The notes under the pieces are model-generated. The model searched no databases. It worked only from the letters and a program-made list of their open reading frames with translations, and had not been told where the DNA came from. Positions 34,050 to 38,563 of a stretch of 38,563 bases of DNA are shown in pieces. Each line of letters starts with the position of its first letter. The first letter of the stretch is position 1. Both the position numbers and the translations under genes were made by a program. The stretch comes from Promethearchaeota archaeon (lineage in GTDB: Archaea; Asgardarchaeota; Lokiarchaeia; Sigyniarchaeales; SOKP01), in contig JAFGGO010000093.1 of NCBI GenBank assembly GCA_016930515.1, positions 1 through 38,563 of the forward strand. The letters are read 5' to 3'.

Positions 34050-36158
34050 TTAAAGATGAATTTTAAGCTTGCAAGACCAACAGGGTTCTCCTCTCTTTTT
34101 AAGCACTCGAGCACAATTCATACAATAGAATGCCTCACACTTGGGACAAATATAACTCGGACCAATTATCGGGCCCTTATGGACAACGCACATGATCTTC
34201 GGTTTTTCAATTCCCATTTGAGATTCAGTTTCTTCAATTTCCTTGAGTCTTGTTTGTGTGTTCTCTGAATGTTTGAATTGCAATTCATTCGTCGTTTCTG
34301 AATTCTTTCTAACTTTATGAGCACGGTCGTTCGGATTGGGCAAGTTTCGCAGCATCAATGTGGCACTGGAATTAGTTGATTCATTAGTAAGTGGTAGCTT
34401 AGATAGAGAACCATTTCTCCTCTTGACAATTATAACTCCTATTATAAATACTGAGATCCCTATTGTGATAAGTATAACGGTCATGACGACTATAAAAAAG
34501 AAATTTAATTGACTATCGCTTGCAGAAATGTCTCTAACCTTCAGGCTTATCGTTTTAATTGCCGAATCTCCGTTTCTGTCAGTCACGGTAAGTTTTACTT
34601 CGTAATTGCCTACCATATTAAATTTATGTTCCGAAAATCTCCCTGAAGATGTCGTATTGTCACCAAAATCCCATTCAAAATTTAGTGGATCGTTACCTTG
34701 CGTTCCGTTATATGTAAATAATACTGGTTTTCCAACTTTTATATTACTTTCATTCAAGAAAAAGTCAGCAACGGGTTTCGTATCGATCTCAACGATAATG
34801 GATATGCTTTCAAAACTTGAGTTGTCATTTATATCCATTACTTTTAAAGTAACAGAATAATTTCCACTTACAGTATATTTATGAACACAATCTTGTATGG
34901 AGTTATTACATCCATCTCCAAAGTCCCACAGAAAAGATAAATGTCCATTTCCCCCGGAAGCTTCGCAATTAAACCGCACGAATTGTCTTTCCATTATGTT
35001 AGTCGTATTTACGATTAAATCGACACTTGGAATCGAATCGATTATGGGATGATTATCCAGACTTGTAGCGGTTCCAGTTATGTAATATGGAACGTTACCC
35101 GTTCCATTTCCCGCATCGTTTCCAGCGTAATCGTGCCAAAAATTTCCAATGGTTTTATTATCCCAAGCATTAAAAACTCCATCATCAATAGCGTTAAGAC
35201 CATTACTAACAAGCGAATTGAGATATATTAAATTTCTTTCACTAGAAGTTATATTAATTCCACATATTTTATTATTTATAATACTATTAAGCAAGATAGT
35301 GTTATTATCACCCTGCGTAAAAATGCATATTCCGTACCTTAAATTTTCATATATTTGATTGTTAATGATCGTGCAATTCCATGTTATTAATCCCACACTT
35401 ATACCATCTAAATTTTCTGATATGATGTTATTTTCAATTCGATTAAAATTCGAATTCAACACGGCTGCAATACCGATATTTCCGTTTCCCCAGGCGATAT
35501 TATCAGTCACGTTATTTGAATTAGAGCCCCATATTAAACATATTCCGTAATATATATTATGGTATGCTTCATTTTTTAAAACCGAATTAGAGGAGCTCCA
35601 AAATGATAGACTAATGCCAACACTATTATTGTGCATAACATTATCGCAAATGATGTTATTATTACAATAATAATTGAGTGAAATCCCGTTATATTCATTA
35701 TATGAACAATTATTTTCAAAAATCATCCCGTTCGAAACATTAAAAAGTTTAAGTCCTGCGTCGAAATACGGATAAACACCCAAACTCGAGTTGTAGAGCG
35801 TGCAATTTCTCACGACGAAATATTCATTAGAATCCACGATCTCGATGCAACTACTTGCGTTATTTCCATTAATCTTCAGGTTTTCGATGATATACGGGTT
35901 GTTTTCCGATCCATTACCGCTACACCACGGCTGAATCGCCGCCCACGACCAATTGTGAGCTCCAACTCCCTTCGCAGATCCATCAATGTATATGGTAGCC
36001 GCAGAATTGTTAAAATAAGAAATTTTAGTAATTACATCAATGGATATTTCATCAGAACTCTGAATAAACGATTTAAAAGTTAAAGGAATTAACATGAAAG
36101 GTATGGCCAATAAAAAACTTAATAAGACAATTTTTAACCTTATTTTATCATACTTCAT
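34050..36158 (-). CDS. Membrane-anchored beta-helix and double-PKD protein with cytosolic zinc domain
   Basis: It is a paralog of the protein at 9870-12059. Order: hydrophobic N-terminus (about 9-29), entry segment KGVGAHNWSWAAIQPWCSGN, Asn-rich beta-helix repeats (about 90-345), NFWHDYAGNDAGNG as the NosD-type end, two PKD domains (FLWDFGDG and FEWDFGDN; about 380-545), a membrane helix (about 555-580), a basic linker and the same C-terminal zinc pattern starting CVVHKGPIIGPSY and ending PCWSC. The beta-helix is shorter and a second PKD is added compared with the paralog. An extracellular sensing or adhesion role coupled to an internal zinc domain is inferred. An ATCAAGA/TCTTGAT inverted repeat (36187-36193 and 36208-36214) lies in its leader. 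Confidence 0.85.
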   Translation of the reverse strand: MKYDKIRLKIVLLSFLLAIPFMLIPLTFKSFIQSSDEISIDVITKISYFNNSAATIYIDGSAKGVGAHNWSWAAIQPWCSGNGSENNPYIIENLKINGNNASSCIEIVDSNEYFVVRNCTLYNSSLGVYPYFDAGLKLFNVSNGMIFENNCSYNEYNGISLNYYCNNNIICDNVMHNNSVGISLSFWSSSNSVLKNEAYHNIYYGICLIWGSNSNNVTDNIAWGNGNIGIAAVLNSNFNRIENNIISENLDGISVGLITWNCTIINNQIYENLRYGICIFTQGDNNTILLNSIINNKICGINITSSERNLIYLNSLVSNGLNAIDDGVFNAWDNKTIGNFWHDYAGNDAGNGTGNVPYYITGTATSLDNHPIIDSIPSVDLIVNTTNIMERQFVRFNCEASGGNGHLSFLWDFGDGCNNSIQDCVHKYTVSGNYSVTLKVMDINDNSSFESISIIVEIDTKPVADFFLNESNIKVGKPVLFTYNGTQGNDPLNFEWDFGDNTTSSGRFSEHKFNMVGNYEVKLTVTDRNGDSAIKTISLKVRDISASDSQLNFFFIVVMTVILITIGISVFIIGVIIVKRRNGSLSKLPLTNESTNSSATLMLRNLPNPNDRAHKVRKNSETTNELQFKHSENTQTRLKEIEETESQMGIEKPKIMCVVHKGPIIGPSYICPKCEAFYCMNCARVLKKRGEPCWSCKLKIHL

Positions 36159-36424
36159 TTTCCTAACTACCCTGTTATTAGATCACATCAAGAACCCTGG
36201 ATCTTTCTCTTGATTAATTCCTCGTATATTTAAATTTACATCAACAACGATAATTTTACAACATCTTTCCTTCTTTATAAATCCCTTTGGCATAAAAGTG
36301 AACTTTATTGATCACGATAGATAGAGACTACCTTATTGGGATCCTTAGATTTATTTGAGTTATGTTTAATTGGATGAAAGTATAATTCATCTTTTGATAA
36401 CATTAAAAGATGTGAGAAAACAAG

Positions 36425-36607
36425 ATGAGTAAAAAATACGAACATAAGATCGATACCCTCAAGGGACACGAACACAATCAGGGCGGATACTTGCATTATG
36501 GAAAGAAAAAAAAGAAATCGAAACCAAAAGCTAAAACGGTGAGTCAGAAAAAAAAAGAATTGAAAGAATATCAAAAACAGGTTGATAAAAGCAATAAAAT
36601 TTGGTAA
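36425..36607 (+). CDS. Small lysine-rich protein
   Basis: The 60-residue product is strongly basic (KKKKKSKPKAK in the middle) with a His/Gly-containing segment KGHEHNQGGYLHYGKK and a helical C-terminus. It could bind nucleic acid or be ribosome-associated, but I do not recognise it. In favour of a real gene: a TATA-like AGTATAATT about 45-55 nt upstream, an ATG start, and a T9 run just after the stop. The opposite-strand frame 36305-36574 is hydrophobic in an odd, low-complexity way and is judged a shadow. Confidence 0.6.
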   Translation: MSKKYEHKIDTLKGHEHNQGGYLHYGKKKKKSKPKAKTVSQKKKELKEYQKQVDKSNKIW

Positions 36608-36611
36608 ATAA

Positions 36612-36620
36612 TTTTTTTTT
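36612..36620 (+). terminator. T9 terminator after the lysine-rich protein gene
   Basis: Nine consecutive T directly follow the stop codon by a few bases, with another T-run at about 36627-36632. Confidence 0.45.
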
Positions 36621-36684
36621 CGTTAATTTTTTGTTCTTAACTAATCTTTTAAAAATGGACATTATCTATTAAAATAAGAATACG

Positions 36685-36699
36685 AAAAAAAAAAAAAAA
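36685..36699 (-). terminator. T15 terminator of the vhu-hdr operon
   Basis: Fifteen consecutive T on the minus strand begin about 15 nt after the hdrB stop. This is a strong archaeal poly-T termination signal for the operon that runs leftward from the window edge. Confidence 0.6.
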
Positions 36700-36714
36700 T
36701 AATTTAAATCGGGT

Positions 36715-37584
36715 TTATCCGATTTTTGCTAACACGTCGTTTGCGCGAACCCTGTGGAATTTCAAGCCGATCTCGTCGGCGCTTATACCCATGGCGAGGG
36801 CCAATAATTCCGTCAAATATAAAACCGGAATGTTGTATTCCGTTTCGTATTTCTTGGAAAGGTCTCGTTGTTGAGTGTCAAATTGTTGGAAGCAGGCCGG
36901 GCAGTTTGCGACGATCACATCTGCTCCCGATTTTTTAATGCTATCCATCTTTTTCTTCAACACTTCAGCACCGTGTTCGGGGTACGCGTTGTTCACTGCG
37001 GATCCGCAACATAAGGCCAGCTCGTCGTAATCAACTACTTGAGCCCCAGTTGCAGCTACGATTTCCTTCAAGTTTTTAGGTCTGATTGGGTCGTCGGATT
37101 CCATCCACTCTACGGGACGCATGTAGTGGCATCCAGGGTGACACGCAACTTTCAAACCGCCGAGTTGCTTGATAATCGCTCCCTTGACCTTGTCAAGGTT
37201 GGCCTTGATTACATCAACGAAGTGTTTGACATCGATTGATCCCTTGAATTCCTTGCCAATTTTCGCTAATTCGATGTTAACTTTGGCCTTCTTGTTGGAA
37301 TCGTGCTTTAATTGGGTGGAGACACCTCTCAAGGTGTTCGCACAACCGTTACACAACGAAATAATGTCTTTCCCTTCGGATTCTGCCAAGCAGAGATTTC
37401 TCGCACCAATTGCCAACCAGGCATCGTTATCGAAACTTTTCATGCCAGTTGGATCGGGACAGCAGGAAAAAGGAGCTTGCGAAGTTTGCACTCCGATTTT
37501 TTCAAAAACTTTTCTCGAAGCGGCTTCGATAAAGGGAATCCTGTTTCCAATAGTACAGCCTTCAAACATTTTATATTCTGTCAT
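36715..37584 (-). CDS. hdrB: Heterodisulfide reductase subunit B
   Basis: HdrB holds the two noncubane [4Fe-4S] clusters at which the disulfide is reduced. Both CCG domains are complete: C10-x30-C41-C42-x35-C78-x2-C81 in the first, and ACHPGC, LALCCGSAVN and NCPACFQQFD in the second. Length (289) is normal. GGAGGT lies about 8 nt before the ATG, the clearest ribosome-binding site in the window, and the start is 15 nt after the hdrC stop. In methanogens HdrABC bifurcates electrons with the Mvh/Vhu hydrogenase; in Asgard archaea the natural acceptor is not settled. No hdrA is in the window, though it may lie beyond the right edge. Confidence 0.93.
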   Translation of the reverse strand: MTEYKMFEGCTIGNRIPFIEAASRKVFEKIGVQTSQAPFSCCPDPTGMKSFDNDAWLAIGARNLCLAESEGKDIISLCNGCANTLRGVSTQLKHDSNKKAKVNIELAKIGKEFKGSIDVKHFVDVIKANLDKVKGAIIKQLGGLKVACHPGCHYMRPVEWMESDDPIRPKNLKEIVAATGAQVVDYDELALCCGSAVNNAYPEHGAEVLKKKMDSIKKSGADVIVANCPACFQQFDTQQRDLSKKYETEYNIPVLYLTELLALAMGISADEIGLKFHRVRANDVLAKIG

Positions 37585-37599
37585 TTTTTTAACCTCCGC

Positions 37600-38106
37600 T
37601 TATTTTAATTTCTTGTCGGCACCGATGTTTTTCAATAAGGTTTGAAGTTCGTTTACATCGGGAACCGCAACAGGTGGCAATCCTAATTGCTCTCGCCTTT
37701 TTTCAATGGCGGGTTGGGAAGGAATAGCCTTTGCGCTATCGTAAATCGCTTTTGCTTGGGCGTAAATTGAATCTGGTGCATCACCTTTAGCAGTGCTCAC
37801 ATTCTTCAAGAACGAAAACACTTCCGTTAACTCGATGTGCTGTGGGCACACCTCGTCGCAGGTATCGCAAACGGTGCATCCCCAAATCGCCAATTTATCG
37901 GCGTTCAAGAGCAAATCCTTGAATCCCAAGAGAGAACCGAGAATGATATGTCGAGGGTTGTAGCCAGATGTTCCATAAAAGTCCATGGTAACGGCAGCAA
38001 CCGGACAATTATCAGTGCAGCGATTGCATTGATAACAATACTTAATGGCTTCAGATCCTATGTGGAAATCCATTATTTGTTTTCTAAATTCAAAATCTAA
38101 TGACAT
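37600..38106 (-). CDS. hdrC: Heterodisulfide reductase subunit C
   Basis: HdrC is the small ferredoxin-like subunit that carries electrons from HdrA to HdrB. Two [4Fe-4S] motifs are visible: C24, C27, C30, C34 (CYQCNRCTDNCP) and C77, C80, C83, C87 (CTVCDTCDEVCP). The TSGYNPRHII and GSLLG segments are typical of the family. It lies between vhuU with its SECIS and hdrB. The 5' gap has a TATA-like TTATAAA near 38148-38154 in addition to the end of the SECIS, so hdrCB may also have their own promoter. Confidence 0.93.
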   Translation of the reverse strand: MSLDFEFRKQIMDFHIGSEAIKYCYQCNRCTDNCPVAAVTMDFYGTSGYNPRHIILGSLLGFKDLLLNADKLAIWGCTVCDTCDEVCPQHIELTEVFSFLKNVSTAKGDAPDSIYAQAKAIYDSAKAIPSQPAIEKRREQLGLPPVAVPDVNELQTLLKNIGADKKLK

Positions 38107-38156
38107 TTTTTTTTCACTTTTTTCGATTTTTTTTTCAATATTTATCGTTTATAAGT

Positions 38157-38228
38157 GTTGGTTTTAACCCGTGCAAGGGCAGTCATGTCCAATCTATATT
38201 TTGTACTGGACAATCAACCTAAACCAAC
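38157..38228 (-). promoter_or_regulatory. SECIS element of vhuU, with eukaryote-like k-turn core
   Basis: On the minus strand the RNA folds as follows. The basal helix is GUUGGUUU (38228-38221) with AAACCAAC (38164-38157), 8 perfect pairs. The non-Watson-Crick quartet is 5' UGAU (38216-38213) against UGAC (38185-38182), giving tandem sheared G.A and A.G pairs. The apical helix is UGUCCAGU (38212-38205) with AUUGGACA (38193-38186), 8 pairs including one G.U. The 11-nt loop contains AAAA (38202-38199), placed 11 nt after the core. This is the eukaryotic SECIS layout (core quartet, helix, unpaired A pair), previously described for Lokiarchaeota selenoprotein genes. The UGA stop codon of vhuU itself forms the 5' side of the core. 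The basal internal loop on the 3' side is large and can form CCC/GGG pairs. Confidence 0.8.
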
Positions 38229-38363
38229 GTTCAGCTTGCGAGAGTAAATCTCTTCGCCCTGCTCGTCAACAACCGTGACATGAGCAGCGCAGGATAGTCA
38301 GCAATCAAAGCATCTGACTATCATTTCCAAGACATTTACTACTCCTTCTGGTACATCACTCAT
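38214..38363 (-). CDS. vhuU: VhuU, selenocysteine-containing C-terminal piece of the [NiFe]-hydrogenase large subunit
   Basis: The gene has 49 codons plus stop: ATG at 38363, in-frame TGA at codon 22 (38298-38300) read as selenocysteine, and TGA stop at 38214-38216. The core IVRCFDCULSCAAHV matches the C-terminal nickel-ligand motif D-P-(C/U)-x2-C-x2-H of hydrogenase large subunits, with U22, C25 and H28; the usual Pro is Cys here. In methanogens VhuU is exactly such a separate small selenopeptide that completes VhuA. It lies 43 nt after vhuA, whose protein ends before this motif, and a SECIS overlaps its stop. The 21 residues after H28 (TVVDEQGEEIYSRKL region) are longer than a mere cleaved tail. 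Standard ORF prediction misses it because of the TGA. Confidence 0.88.
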
Positions 38364-38406
38364 CTTGTTATTTCACTTCGAACATTTAATTTTGATTTTA
38401 GTACAT

Positions 38407-38563
38407 TTATTTGATCCACGGATCTGGAAGCTTCAATCCGTCCAGTGCCTTGTCTTCGAACACCTGCTTTGCTACATGCATGAGGGTTTTTTCGATACCG
38501 GCGATGTTGTGATTCGTCGCCACCAGCAGGTTGGCCTTCTTGCACATGCCTTGAGCGTCGGAC
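38407..38563 (-). CDS. vhuA: VhuA, F420-non-reducing [NiFe]-hydrogenase large subunit, 3' end only
   Basis: Only the last 52 codons lie in the window; the 5' part runs off the right edge. The sequence KKANLLVATNHNIAGIEKTL matches the NLIVATTHNN segment near the C-terminus of Mvh/Vhu large subunits, which normally precedes the nickel motif DPCxxCxxH by about 30-40 residues. Here the chain instead stops after LPDPWIK with TAA at 38407-38409, and the missing motif is supplied by vhuU downstream. The large subunit with its partner VhuG oxidises hydrogen and passes electrons through VhuD to Hdr. GC is higher than in the surrounding genes. Confidence 0.85.
   Translation of the reverse strand, partial: SDAQGMCKKANLLVATNHNIAGIEKTLMHVAKQVFEDKALDGLKLPDPWIK

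Noticed and set aside
36305..36574. 89-residue minus-strand open frame
   Set aside because: It mostly overlaps the lysine-rich gene; its Phe-rich start is the reverse of Lys codons (AAA/AAG), and it has no terminator or family match.
38214..38216. Second Sec at the final TGA of vhuU
   Set aside because: Reading on would give a tail without similarity to hydrogenases, and this TGA forms the core of the SECIS, so it is taken as the stop.
38360..38545. 61-residue minus-strand open frame at the right edge
   Set aside because: It is out of frame with the vhuA C-terminus, which has clear hydrogenase similarity, and overlaps the vhuU start.

Overview
The window looks like part of a chromosome of an Asgard archaeon, most likely Lokiarchaeia-like. 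The evidence is an AT-rich genome with TATA boxes about 25-35 nt before many start codons, a Vhu/Mvh hydrogenase-heterodisulfide reductase cluster, formylmethanofuran dehydrogenase subunit A (archaeal Wood-Ljungdahl pathway), abundant leucine-rich-repeat and beta-helix/PKD proteins, and a UGA-encoded selenocysteine gene whose 3' hairpin has the k-turn layout of a eukaryotic SECIS. That last combination was described for Lokiarchaeota. No rRNA, tRNA, CRISPR array, transposase or integrase was seen.

Left part (1-15 kb): a PAS histidine kinase, a 12-repeat LRR protein, a class I methyltransferase, two paralogous coiled-coil/proline-rich/zinc-ribbon proteins, a MuiA-like DUF4139 protein, a two-gene operon (F420-type reductase plus Cys-rich membrane protein), a large membrane-anchored beta-helix/PKD protein with a cytosolic zinc domain, an orphan DNA methyltransferase and several small helical or winged-helix proteins. 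Two decayed genes lie here: the C-terminal end of a further beta-helix/PKD/zinc protein (4338-4778) and a full-length ZIP transporter broken by two in-frame stops (8981-9721).

Middle (15-20 kb): a 7-TM protein, fwdA, mobA (molybdopterin guanylyl transfer, plausibly serving the Mo/W Fwd enzyme) and purF. Then comes an accessory island (20.4-29.9 kb). Its first part is a complete STM4011-STM4015-type cassette: two STM4015 LRR proteins plus the wreck of a third, an STM4014 ATP-grasp-like protein, an STM4013 alkaline-phosphatase-fold protein, and STM4012 and STM4011 radical SAM proteins, the last four overlapping by 4-7 nt. Its second part is a small HAH/HEEH protein, an LRR-DUF6745 protein and a SWIM-DNA ligase-WGR fusion. 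The cassette has no established function and is the best candidate for an undescribed system.

Right part (30-38.5 kb): hisH-hisF, hypF ([NiFe]-hydrogenase maturation), a second beta-helix/PKD/zinc protein, a small Lys-rich protein, then on the minus strand vhuA (3' end only), vhuU (49 codons, UGA at codon 22, missed by ordinary ORF calling), its SECIS, hdrC and hdrB, ending in a T15 terminator. HypF would mature the VhuA/VhuU hydrogenase, which would pass electrons through Hdr, and FwdA/MobA belong to the same one-carbon metabolism. Family names are from sequence recognition only; no database search was run.
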